NCBI GenBank assembly: GCA_028280505.1
Contig: JANQLO010000070.1
Location: 1 to 47,899, forward strand
DNA from: Chromatiales bacterium
GTDB taxonomy: Bacteria; Pseudomonadota; Gammaproteobacteria; Chromatiales; Chromatiaceae
Reading direction: 5' to 3'
DNA length: 47,899 nt
Part shown: one piece after another, positions 16,101 to 25,600 of the stretch
Numbering within the stretch: the first letter of the stretch is position 1
Layout of the letters: every line of letters begins with the position of its first letter
Made by a program: the position numbers and the translations under genes
The notes under the pieces: generated by a model
The model's input: only the letters and a program-made list of their open reading frames with translations
Database searches by the model: none
Told to the model about the DNA's origin: nothing

Positions 16101-17282
16101 ATGCCGGAAATTGATTTTGTCCTGCCGCATTGGCTTTATTGGGCCGCGCTGCTGCTATTCCCTTTGTTTGCCGGTTGGTTGTATCAGCGTTCTCGGGCCG
16201 ATCGGGATGCACCGCCGGTCTCGATAGGGCTTGCGTATTTCTTTTGGCTTGCCGGCGGTTTTCTAGGGATCCATCGACTGTATCTGAAGAGCCCCGTTGC
16301 GTTGGCCTTCATCGTGTTGTTCGTCGCCGTGTTGTTCCTTAATGTCGAAACACGTGAACAGCGCGATCACTTGTCCGGTGCGACGAACGCCGTCAACCTG
16401 GCCGAGGGTAAGATCAAACGTGGCGAGCGCAATCTGAAAAAGGCTCAACAACGTCTGGCGCGTACGGAAAACGATCGTAATCGTGCCCGGGTCGCGAAGA
16501 TCGAGCAGACAATCAGTGATGCAAAACAACAGCTCGTAACGGCCAGGCAGGAACTCGCCGTGGCGCAGGAAGAGTCCGCGACCTGGGACGGTTACGGTAA
16601 GGCGCTTGCCGGTTTGGTGCTGTTGCTGTTGTTGATCGATGCGGTCCTGATTCCGAGAATGGTTCGACGTTGTAACGCGGTCGAGTCCGGACCGACGGCC
16701 GATCGCGTGCAACTGCCATGTGCCGAGACGGTGCCGGACTATGTCATCGATCCGAATGCCAACTGGTTCGATCGCTATGTCTCTTGGTTTAACGCCAAGG
16801 CCGGTGAGTTCGTTGCCTATTGGTCGTTGATCGCCGTGTTCGCTTACTACTATGAAGTGATTGCGCGTTACGTTTTCAATTCGCCGACCAATTGGGCGCA
16901 TGAAGGCATGTTCTTGATGTTCGGTATGCAGTATCTGATCGCCGGTGGTTTCTGTCTGCGTGAGAACGCCCATGTAAGAGTCGATGTGATCTATTCGCAA
17001 CTGTCCGAGCGCGCCCGTGCGCTGGCAGACCTTGTCACCTCGGTATTTTTTTTCATCTTCACCGTTACCCTGCTCGTTACCGGTTGGATCTTCTTCAGCG
17101 ATGCCATGCGCATTCAGGAAGTCTCTTTCACCGAATGGGGCATTCAGTATTATCCGGTCAAGTTCGCACTGCCGCTCGGGGCGCTTTTGTTGCTGTTGCA
17201 GGGCGTTGTGCGTCTGTTGACCGACATCGCGGTCTATCGCGGTTTGCGCCACCTGCCGCCGGAGCTGCGTCGTGGGGCTTGA
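16101..17282 (+). CDS. dctQ: TRAP small permease (DctQ) fused to a TM2 domain and coiled coil
   Basis: 393 aa, about twice the usual DctQ length. Domains in order: a first membrane helix (residues 10-28); a TM2-like pair (about 41-81) with the signature AGGFLGIHRLYL; a charged coiled coil (about 83-160, many Lys, Arg, Glu, Gln); a further helix (166-186); a linker; and a four-helix DctQ domain (about 235-385) with YEVIARYVFNSPTNWAHEG and LRENAHVRVDVIY. The C-terminal part does the normal job of the small TRAP subunit beside DctM, whose GTG start overlaps this gene by 11 nt. The function of the N-terminal half is unknown. It could be a scaffold or oligomerisation module. Start: ATG at 16101, no strong ribosome-binding site. 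Confidence 0.88.
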   Translation: MPEIDFVLPHWLYWAALLLFPLFAGWLYQRSRADRDAPPVSIGLAYFFWLAGGFLGIHRLYLKSPVALAFIVLFVAVLFLNVETREQRDHLSGATNAVNLAEGKIKRGERNLKKAQQRLARTENDRNRARVAKIEQTISDAKQQLVTARQELAVAQEESATWDGYGKALAGLVLLLLLIDAVLIPRMVRRCNAVESGPTADRVQLPCAETVPDYVIDPNANWFDRYVSWFNAKAGEFVAYWSLIAVFAYYYEVIARYVFNSPTNWAHEGMFLMFGMQYLIAGGFCLRENAHVRVDVIYSQLSERARALADLVTSVFFFIFTVTLLVTGWIFFSDAMRIQEVSFTEWGIQYYPVKFALPLGALLLLLQGVVRLLTDIAVYRGLRHLPPELRRGA

Positions 17283-18636
17283 GATCGACATCTTATGGTT
17301 GACGGTGTTGATGTTCGGTTCCTTGGCCATCTTGTTGATGGCCGGTCTGCCATTGGCCTTTGTCACCGGCGGCCTCGCTTGTGTGTTCCTGTTTTTGTTC
17401 GGCGATGTGCAAATGTTGAATATTCTGCCGTCGCGCATCTTCCCGCTGATGACCGACTACCAGCTGTCGGCGATACCTTTGTTTATCTTCATGGCCTCGA
17501 TGCTCGAGCGTGCCGGTATCATCGAAGAGCTGTACGACATGGTATACAAGCTGCTTGGCGGACTGCGTGGCGGATTGGCGGTTGCGACCATTATTGCGTC
17601 GACGCTGCTCGCGGCGATGTGCGGTGTCATCGGTGCGACCGAGGTAACCATGGGTATGATCGCACTGCCGGCGATGGTCGCGCGCAAATACCATCCGACC
17701 ATTGCCTGTGGTTCGATCCTGGCAGGTGGCACCTTGGGTATCCTGATTCCGCCGTCCATCTTGGCGATTCTGTTTGCCGTGGTCGCGCAGCAATCGGTCG
17801 GCGAGTTGTTCATCGGTGCGGTTATCCCGGGCCTGATTCTATCCGGGCTCTACATTCTCTACGTGTTGGTCGTAACCTTCTTCAAACCCGAAGCCGGTCC
17901 GGCGTTGCCGCCGGAGGAACGGGTCGATCTGCGCGAGAAGTTGCGATTATTGAAGAACATGGCGGCGCCGATGGCCTTGGTCTCCTTGGTGTTGGGGATC
18001 ATCTTTGCCGGCATCGCGACCCCGGTCGAAGCCGCGGGAGTCGGAACCTTCGGCGCCATCGTGGTCGCGGCGATGCACCGCCGGTTGTCGTGGGCCAACA
18101 TCCGTGCGGCGGCGATCACGACTTTGCGTGTCACCGGCATGGTGCTGTGGATCATCTTCGGCGCAACCTTGTTCGTAGGTTTTTATGTTGTGAACGGTGG
18201 CCAGGATTTCGTGAACGAAACCATTATCGGCACCGGTCTCGGGCCTTACGGTATTCTGATGCTGATGATGGTAATCCTGGTTGTTTTGGGTATGTTCCTC
18301 GACTGGGTCGGTATCTTGTTGCTGGCGGTGCCGATCTTCGTACCGCTGATGAAGACGTTGACGTTCGGAGGCGTGTTCGGTCTGTCCGGTGTAGCGCCGG
18401 ATGAACTGGCGCTCTGGTTCGGTGTGGTCTACATGGTAAACATGCAGATGTCGTTCATCAGTCCGCCCTTCGGTTATGCGTTGTTTTATCTCAAGAGTGT
18501 CGCGCCGCCCGGAATCAGCATGGCGCAGATCTATCGCGCTTCCGTTCCTTTCTTGTTCCTGCAGGCGACAGGGCTTGCGATCTGCATCGTCTTCCCCGAG
18601 GTGGTGTTGTGGTTGCCGCGCCAGGTCTACGGCTGA
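17272..18636 (+). CDS. dctM: TRAP transporter large permease, DctM family
   Basis: 454-aa inner-membrane protein with about 12 membrane segments, forming the sodium-coupled transport channel of the TRAP system. Typical DctM stretches are present: ERAGIIEELYDMVYKLLGGL, GVIGATEVTMGMIALPAM with the conserved scoop-loop region, LAGGTLGILIPPSILAILF, and ISPPFGYALFYLKSVAP near the end. GTG start, with its first 11 nt inside the DctQ fusion gene, so translation is coupled. It completes a dctP-dctQ-dctM operon. Confidence 0.95.
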   Translation: MGLEIDILWLTVLMFGSLAILLMAGLPLAFVTGGLACVFLFLFGDVQMLNILPSRIFPLMTDYQLSAIPLFIFMASMLERAGIIEELYDMVYKLLGGLRGGLAVATIIASTLLAAMCGVIGATEVTMGMIALPAMVARKYHPTIACGSILAGGTLGILIPPSILAILFAVVAQQSVGELFIGAVIPGLILSGLYILYVLVVTFFKPEAGPALPPEERVDLREKLRLLKNMAAPMALVSLVLGIIFAGIATPVEAAGVGTFGAIVVAAMHRRLSWANIRAAAITTLRVTGMVLWIIFGATLFVGFYVVNGGQDFVNETIIGTGLGPYGILMLMMVILVVLGMFLDWVGILLLAVPIFVPLMKTLTFGGVFGLSGVAPDELALWFGVVYMVNMQMSFISPPFGYALFYLKSVAPPGISMAQIYRASVPFLFLQATGLAICIVFPEVVLWLPRQVYG

Positions 18637-18715
18637 CCGGGCGGAGTCATGCTTGACTCTGAGCGGCGTTAGCGGTCAAGTCGGGTCGGGTTCCGGTGAT
18701 TCGATGGAGTAGCTG

Positions 18716-20548
18716 TTGTCCTGGCAGGTTTGGTTTGTTTATGGCTTGGTGCTGACCGCGATCGCTTTGTTTTTCAGTGGTCGGGTGCGTCTCGATCTGA
18801 CCGCGGCGATGGTGATTATCGCGCTTGCGTTGTCGGGCATTCTGACGCCGGCTGAGGCGGTTGCCGGTTTCGGCAACCCGCTGGTGATGCTGATCGCGGG
18901 TCTTTTTGTGGTTAGCGAAGGTTTACACCGCACTGGTGTCGCTGCCTGGGTCGGGGTCAAAATCGCCGGTCTGGCGAGTGCCGAGGAAACTCGCTTATTG
19001 CTGTTGTTGATGCCGGTGGTTGCGCTGTTGTCCGCGGTGATGAGTTCGACCGGTGTAATTGCACTATTCATCCCGGTGGTCTTGAGTTTGGCGCGTGAGG
19101 CCGGCTTGGCTGCCGGGCGGTTGCTGCTGCCGGTAGCCACCGCATCACTGATCGGCGGCATGCTCACCGTAATTGGCACGCCACCTAACCTGGTCGTGCA
19201 CCGAACCTTGGTCGATGCCGGACTGTCCGGATTCGATTTCTTCGATTTCACGCTCATCGGGGGCGTGATCCTGATCGCCGGTATGCTGTACATGCAGACG
19301 CTGGGCCGGCGTTTGATGCCGACCCGTGGGGTGCCCGATCCGGCTGACCGGCGCAAGCGTCTCCATGAGATGGCGGCTCAATATGGCATCGACGACAAAC
19401 TGTATCGCTTGCGTGTCCGGTCCGACTCGGTGCTGGCGGGCAATACCGTCGGCGACGTCGGCTTGCGACGGCACTACGGGATGACGGTGATCGCGGTCGA
19501 GCGCCAGGGGCGTCTGCTGGGCTCGCTCAAGCCGGTATTGATCGGTACCAAACTGCGATGTAATGACGTGTTGGTCGTATCCGCGCCAAGTGACGTGATT
19601 GTCGCTCACACCGAAACCCTGGGGCTGGACGATCTCGGATTCCCGCATGGTTTGCAACGCCGTTTTCATGAGAGCTTCGGTGTTGCCGAGGCGCTGGTAG
19701 GCCCGGATTCGCCGCTGATTGGAAAGACCATACGCGAAATCAATCTGCGCGAGCGGCAGCACCTTAACATTTTATCGATCCGGCGTGCCGACGGTCCATT
19801 GGCGCTGGACTTTCAGCATACCCGATTGCTATCCGGTGATATGTTGCTGGTGGTCGGCGCCTGGAACGATCTCGAACAGCTCGCCGCGCCGCGTCGCGAC
19901 TTGGTGTTGTTGGCGTTGCCCGAAGAAGTTGCCGGGCGGACTTGGCATGCCAATCAGGCACCCTGGGCGATTCTGATCACGCTGGGGATGCTTGCCCTGA
20001 TGGTCACTCAGCTCACGTCGAATCTGGTTGCGGTGATGTTGGCGGCATTCGCCATGGTGGTCAGCCGTTGTGTCGCGATGAATGAGGCCTATCGCTCGAT
20101 GAACTGGCAGAGCCTGGTATTGATTGCCGGCATGTTGCCGTTGGCCGGTGCACTGGAGAAGACAGGTGGCGCCGGAGTGATCGTCAGCGGTTTGACCAGC
20201 CTGTTCGCCGATCTTGGCCCACATGCGATTCTGGCCGGTCTGTTCCTGCTGACTTCGGTGTTCAGCCAGTTTATTTCGAATACCGCGACGACGGTATTGG
20301 TCGCACCCATCGCGCTAAGTCTCGCGCTCGATCTGGGTTATTCACCGGCCCCCTTCATGATGACTGTGGCAATCGCCGCATCGACGGCCTTTGCAACCCC
20401 GATTGCATCGCCGGTGAACACCTTGATTCTGGCACCGGGTCAATATCGTTTCACCGACTTCGTCAAGGTGGGTGTGCCTTTACAGCTCATCGCAATGCTC
20501 ATAACGATCCTTGTAGTGCCCTTGGTGTTTCCCTTGGCACAGTTGTAG
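18716..20548 (+). CDS. SLC13/DASS-type anion permease with two RCK_C (TrkA-C) domains
   Basis: 610-aa inner-membrane carrier starting at TTG with GGAG 8 nt upstream. The N-terminal half carries SGILTPAEAVAGFGNPLVML and MSSTGVIALFIPVVLSLA, family-typical hairpins. The middle, about residues 225-400, is cytoplasmic with two RCK_C-like repeats (beginning near VLAGNTVGDVGLRRHYG and DSPLIGKTIREINLRE). The C-terminal half has FISNTATTVLVAPIALSLA and FATPIASPVNTLILAPG, the second substrate/sodium motif. This architecture matches putative sulfate or dicarboxylate transporters such as SAC1-like proteins. The substrate is not predictable, though sulfate would suit sulfur metabolism. Confidence 0.88.
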   Translation: MSWQVWFVYGLVLTAIALFFSGRVRLDLTAAMVIIALALSGILTPAEAVAGFGNPLVMLIAGLFVVSEGLHRTGVAAWVGVKIAGLASAEETRLLLLLMPVVALLSAVMSSTGVIALFIPVVLSLAREAGLAAGRLLLPVATASLIGGMLTVIGTPPNLVVHRTLVDAGLSGFDFFDFTLIGGVILIAGMLYMQTLGRRLMPTRGVPDPADRRKRLHEMAAQYGIDDKLYRLRVRSDSVLAGNTVGDVGLRRHYGMTVIAVERQGRLLGSLKPVLIGTKLRCNDVLVVSAPSDVIVAHTETLGLDDLGFPHGLQRRFHESFGVAEALVGPDSPLIGKTIREINLRERQHLNILSIRRADGPLALDFQHTRLLSGDMLLVVGAWNDLEQLAAPRRDLVLLALPEEVAGRTWHANQAPWAILITLGMLALMVTQLTSNLVAVMLAAFAMVVSRCVAMNEAYRSMNWQSLVLIAGMLPLAGALEKTGGAGVIVSGLTSLFADLGPHAILAGLFLLTSVFSQFISNTATTVLVAPIALSLALDLGYSPAPFMMTVAIAASTAFATPIASPVNTLILAPGQYRFTDFVKVGVPLQLIAMLITILVVPLVFPLAQL

Positions 20549-20601
20549 TGTTGCGGTCGATTGTCCGTATTGCATCGTTGAATCCGGGAGACTCGTTACC
20601 C

Positions 20602-20856
20602 ATGCCGGTTATTGAATTTAACAACGACGAAAAGGCGTTGATCAAACGTAATATCCAACGCTATTTTCGAGAAGAGTTGGACCAGGAAATCGGCGGATTC
20701 GATGCGGAGTTCCTGTTGGATTTTTTCGCCGAAGAGATTGGTGTGTTCTTCTATAATCGAGGCCTACACGATGCCCAGGCCTTGTTGGAAAGTCGCTTGG
20801 ATTCGATCGCCGAAGCGATTTACGAGATCGAAAAACCAACACCGTTTTCGCGTTAA
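20602..20856 (+). CDS. DUF2164 family protein
   Basis: 84-aa soluble protein. The ATG at 20602 has GGGAG 12 nt upstream; the frame is open another 18 codons but that part overlaps the permease end. The sequence IQRYFREELDQEIGGFDAEF followed by FFAEEIGVFFYNRGLHDA matches the DUF2164 pattern. Function unknown; these proteins are widespread in proteobacteria. It follows the SLC13 permease by 53 nt. Confidence 0.83.
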   Translation: MPVIEFNNDEKALIKRNIQRYFREELDQEIGGFDAEFLLDFFAEEIGVFFYNRGLHDAQALLESRLDSIAEAIYEIEKPTPFSR

Positions 20857-20886
20857 CGGTATAGCCATCAACAATCGCTTGGCCCT

Positions 20887-21429
20887 TTACCACATCAGGT
20901 CATCGGGAACCTTGAACTCGGCGTAAGGATCGTCCTCGGTTGGGCCTTGCTCATCCGGGAGATCGATCACCAGAGCGGGATTACGTTGGCGGATCTTTTC
21001 GGCGATCTCCGGCGGAACCAGTTCGAACACACCATTGTCGTTGACGATGATTAGCTTGCCGGCGGCAATTTTTTTGTGTGTTTCGGGTGAGACGAAAATG
21101 CGCTTGATCTTACCCTTGTTCTCGAAATGGAAAGGCTGGTCGTCCTCGCTTTCGGCACGTGGGTGGCGACTGTTGCGAACCAACTGCCGGACCTCTGCAG
21201 CGACTTCACGTTGTCGTCTGACCTCGGCGCGCTGTTGCTCCAGTTCGCGGTCGCGTGCGCGTTTTTCCAACTCGGCCTGAGTCGGCTGGCGTGTCTTTTT
21301 TGCTGTTGTCTTCGCCTTCCCTTGGCGTTGCTGCTTGGCCTGTTGCCGGTTTTGTTTTTTCGCCTTATCCAGCCGGCCCTTATCGATCAGCCCGGCCTTG
21401 AGCAATTCATCCTGCAGCGAGTTTCCCAC
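20887..21429 (-). CDS. DUF2058 family protein (YaiL-like)
   Basis: 180-aa cytoplasmic protein. The N-terminus SLQDELLKAGLIDKGRL is diagnostic of the YaiL/DUF2058 family and is followed by a long, highly charged Lys/Arg/Gln helix (residues 20-90). A small folded C-terminal domain has FHFENKGKIKRIFVSPETHK and GKLIIVNDNGVFELVPPE. YaiL-type proteins are implicated in nucleoprotein or polysome association, but no activity is settled. It is convergent with the DUF2164 gene, 30 nt away. Confidence 0.85.
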   Translation of the reverse strand: MGNSLQDELLKAGLIDKGRLDKAKKQNRQQAKQQRQGKAKTTAKKTRQPTQAELEKRARDRELEQQRAEVRRQREVAAEVRQLVRNSRHPRAESEDDQPFHFENKGKIKRIFVSPETHKKIAAGKLIIVNDNGVFELVPPEIAEKIRQRNPALVIDLPDEQGPTEDDPYAEFKVPDDLMW

Positions 21430-21598
21430 GTTCCGACGATCCTTTAAGCCTGTAGTTCATCAATTCTACGCCATTCGTGACGGGATGGTTCACCCTGATC
21501 GTGTTACAAGAACGCGGGCAAGTAAAAATTCGGTAACGATTTATCCGTCATCTACCGAGGTCTCGTGCAAAGGTTCGACATCGGCGGTGACAACTCGC

Positions 21599-22603
21599 CT
21601 AAGCATAGCGTTTCACCGGTATCTCCTTGTTGTCCCATTTGATTTTGATATCGCGTATCTCGGATTCTACCCGGTTCAAAAGAGCGATAATCCGTGGTTC
21701 GAAATGTCCACCCGAGCTGCGCCGGATTTCTTCCAGGGCGTCATCGATCGACCAAGCGTCTTTGTAGGGGCGTTTCATGGTCAATGCGTCCAGAACATCG
21801 GCAACGGCAACGAGTCGTGCCGACTCCGGAATCTCGTCACCGCTAAGGCCGTTGGGGTAGCCGCTGCCGTCCCACCTTTCGTGATGATGAAGTGCGATTT
21901 CCGCTGCCATCTGGAAGAGCCGAGTATGGCCATTGACGAGAATACCGTGTCCAATCACCGTATGAAGCTTCATGGTTTCCCACTCTTCCGGTGTGAGTTT
22001 ACGGGGCGCCTTCAAGATTTCATCCGGTGTACCGATCTTCCCCGTGTCATGCATTGGCGCTGCACTTCTTATCAGTTCAACCTTTTCGTTCGACCATCCG
22101 GCCGCTTTGGCCAGGGTTGCAGCATAGTCCGCCATTCGCCAGATGTGTACACCTGTATCGGTATCGTTGTAATGGCCGGCTTCGCCCAGCATGTTGATTG
22201 CTTCTTTCTGAATCGCTTCGAGTTCAGCCACATGAGTGAGCGATAGATGGGTTGCTATCCTGGCCAAAACTATCGGTGAGGATACAGGTTTGCTGATGTA
22301 GTCGACCGCACCCACCTCGAACCCTTTTGCCTCATTCTCGATCTCGTCCATCGCGGTGACGAAAATTACCGGTGTCAGTAAGAACGCGGAATTGCGTTTT
22401 AGCCTGCTACACACTTCGTAACCGTCCATTTCCGGCATCATGATGTCCAACAGAATCAGATCGGGTTTGTGCTTGATTGCCGCGTTAAGTGCTTCGGCCC
22501 CGTTCTTCGCGAATGCGAGTTGGTAACCTTCAGGCATAAGAATCTGACGCAGTACGTTCAGATTGTTGGGCTCGTCGTCAACGATAAGAATTTTCTTCGG
22601 CAC
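21599..22603 (-). CDS. Response regulator with HD-GYP phosphodiesterase domain
   Basis: 334-aa RpfG-type regulator. The receiver domain (1-120) has the acidic pair DD at 9-10, the phospho-acceptor Asp53 in LLDIMMP and Lys105. The output domain keeps the HD pair (MHDTGKIG, H185/D186), the following His residues (HTVIGHG, IALHHHERWDG) and the GYP motif (GSGYP). An intact HD-GYP set predicts hydrolysis of cyclic di-GMP. Its start overlaps the end of the hybrid kinase by 26 nt, so the two are translationally coupled and almost certainly a cognate pair. No GGDEF gene is nearby. Confidence 0.93.
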   Translation of the reverse strand: MPKKILIVDDEPNNLNVLRQILMPEGYQLAFAKNGAEALNAAIKHKPDLILLDIMMPEMDGYEVCSRLKRNSAFLLTPVIFVTAMDEIENEAKGFEVGAVDYISKPVSSPIVLARIATHLSLTHVAELEAIQKEAINMLGEAGHYNDTDTGVHIWRMADYAATLAKAAGWSNEKVELIRSAAPMHDTGKIGTPDEILKAPRKLTPEEWETMKLHTVIGHGILVNGHTRLFQMAAEIALHHHERWDGSGYPNGLSGDEIPESARLVAVADVLDALTMKRPYKDAWSIDDALEEIRRSSGGHFEPRIIALLNRVESEIRDIKIKWDNKEIPVKRYA

Positions 22604-25600
22604 GTTCGCTCTCCGTTTCTATACTGAGTTCCTTTGCGAGACTCCTTGTTTTGGATTCTGCCTCTCTGAAATCGAAGTTGTTGATGCTGGTCCGGATCGG
22701 GTCGAGCTGTTCGTCGCTGATATAGGATGACAGTTGTTCAATCACGGGATCGACGGCACTGGGGTCGTCCTTGTCCAAATCGTTTAGAAGCTGTTGGAGC
22801 AATTCGGTGATCGCAGCTCTATCGAACGGCAGGCGTTGCTTGTCGCTCCCATCGTGTAGAGATAGGCCTGCTATGGCCTGTGCGGCTACTTGCATCGCCT
22901 GTTCGAGTGATGGGCACAAGTTAACTGCTTTTTCGAGATCTTTTTCTTTTAACGCACTGTCCAGCTCGATGGCTATTCTTGCGATATCGATCAGGCTGAG
23001 GTTGCCGCTGACGCCTTTAATCGCATGAGCAATGGTACGGGCCTTTTCGAGATCATTGGCAGCGATAAGCGGCTTGATCGATTTACCCTTTTCCACTTGT
23101 ACATCGACGAAACTATGGAGCGCATCGGCATAGATGTGCGCATTACCCCAAACCGCCAGGGCACGTTCGACATCTGCAATGTTCTCGATGACCGAAAGAT
23201 CCATTTTTTCACCGTGGTGAATATCGATACTGATTTCATTGTTGCGAATGCCGCGATCATTCGAAACCAGCTTGTCCATTTCGGTAAAGAGTTCGGCGAA
23301 GTTGATCGGTTTGCCCTGAATACTGTCCATTCCCGCGGAAAAGCATCTTTCCCGTTCGCTGTTCATTACGCTGGCGGTCAACGCGATAATCGGTAATTTT
23401 CCGCCCAGTTGGCGAATCCTTCTGGTGGCTTCCATACCATCCAACTCCGGCATTTGAACGTCCATCAAGATCAAGTCGAAGTCGTCGTTTCTGAACGCTT
23501 CGATTACCTGTAAACCGTTTTCGACGCAGATAACTTCGTGACCTTGTTCTGTCAGCCGTAATCGGGCGAGTAGGGCGTTTTCGGGAATGTCTTCCGCGAC
23601 CAGTATGCGAAAACGGCGTGGCGAGGATAGAGAGGGGGCCGCTTCGGTATGGCCGTCTATGATGCATTCGTCGAAACAGGTTGCCAACGGCATGTGTATG
23701 TTGAAATGAAACACCGAGCCCTTGCCCAGCTCGCTTTCCACCCAAATCTTTCCCTCCATGATTTCCACGATCTGGCGACTGATGGAGGTGCCGAGGCCGG
23801 TGCCGCCAAAACGTCGAACAGTCGACTCGTCCGCCTGGGTGAAGGGCTGGAATATTCTTTCAATTTGATCTTGACTCATGCCGACACCGGTATCGCGGAC
23901 CGCAAAATGCAGCATGTCTTCACCGTCGTTCGGGCGTTTAATCGACAGTTCTACCTTTCCGTGTTGCGTAAACTTGATTGCGTTGCCCACGAGATTCATA
24001 AGCACCTGACGCAATCTGGTCGGATCGCCGACGAAGCAGTGGGGCAACTCACCGTCGTAATGCAGTATCAAATCGATGGCTTTCTCTTTTGCGCGATGCT
24101 CCAGTGTCGACATAACGCCTTTCGTCAGATTCGGCAGGTTGAACGGTATAGACTCGAGGCTGATCTTGCCGGCCTCGATTTTGCTCAGATCGAGAATATC
24201 GTTGATGATGCCCAATAGAGAGAGCGCGGAATTCAGAGCGATCTCGAGATGCCCACGAGATTCGGCGTCGAGATTTTTTCGTAGGACTATTTCCAGAAAG
24301 CCGATGATGGCATTCATCGGGGTGCGGATTTCGTGGCTCATGTTTGCCAAGAAAGCCGCCTTGGTTCGATTGGCGGCTTCGGCCTCTTCCTTGGAACGCA
24401 GTAATTCCAACTCGGCGTTTTTTTGTTCGGTGACGTCCGTCACAAAGGCCACAAAGAGATGTTTCCCTTCATAAGGCTCGGCGTGGCCGACAGCAAGGTG
24501 CATCGGAAAAGTGGTGCCGTCGCGTCGGAAGGCCTCAACCTCGCGCGCCTTACCGATTATCTTGGCATTGCCGGTCTGAACGTAACGTTGGAGATAGCGG
24601 GTGTGCGCATCGTGGTCCTGGCCTGGCGGTATCAGCATGTTGACGTTTTTGCCTACGATTTCCTCTTCACGATAGCCGAACATCTTCAGAGCAGATGGGT
24701 TGATAAAGCGAATGATGCCGCTTTCATCGATCGAAACGATGCCGTTGACCGCTGTTTGCAAAATCGCCGTTACCTCTGCCGTGCGTAGCGTACACAAGAC
24801 TTCCAGGTCGTCACGATTTCGAGTCAACTGTTTTCTTGCTTCATTCAACGCATAGATACGCGTCAACAGGTTCTTCAGCAGCCAGACCGTCGTTCCTGCG
24901 AACAGTAGGATTACCACGAACGAAAACACCGTCGTTTGCCACAAGCTGTTTCGCGCCTGGGTCTGCAGATTTTGTAGCAGCGTTATTCTTGCGGCGCTCG
25001 CTGAGTGACTCACGGTTGTCGCGGCGTCGACAACGCGTGATGCGGTATCCCACCATGTATCGAAAGTCACGGGATAAGGCTGACGCGCGATACTGGCGTT
25101 GTAAATCTGCTGTCGCACCGCTTCGAAGTCACCGAAAAAGAGTTGTTCGAATGTCTGCAGTGATTCATGTACTTCTTCAGGTACCTGCTTTAGCGCGGCT
25201 GTCTCCCTGAGGATGTTGGCGTACCCCACAGAAATGCCACGATCGTTTTCCAGTTCAATGAGTTCTTCAATGGTCAACGGTTCCGCACGTCGGATTGCGA
25301 CACTCAGTTTTGCGCGTTCCAGACCAACATGATCGATAATGCCGAGTGCGTCTGACTCGATCTCTGCCAACAACTCCAACAGCATTTCGTTGCTTTCGGG
25401 TGCCAGGAGCTGGCGTATCAAGTGCTCTTCGGCGCGAATGGCCCTGTTTGCGGTGTTGAGCCATTGGGCGACCGACAGTTCATCGGTCTGTAAGGCGTCA
25501 GCTTGTGCGTGCCATTGGGTTATGGCCGAGCGCCACAGGGCGATGTCTTCTTCCGGTAGAGTGATTATTCCGCCGTCCTGAAAAAAGGCATCGGTTTGAA

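Noticed and set aside
15074-16102. Long antisense frame (342 codons) opposite dctP
   Set aside because: It is a shadow of the dctP coding frame in GC-rich codons, with no family resemblance and no ribosome-binding site.
16263-17438. Antisense frame of 391 codons opposite the DctQ fusion gene
   Set aside because: The sense frame has clear domains. The antisense product is Arg/Gln/His-rich, as shadows are.
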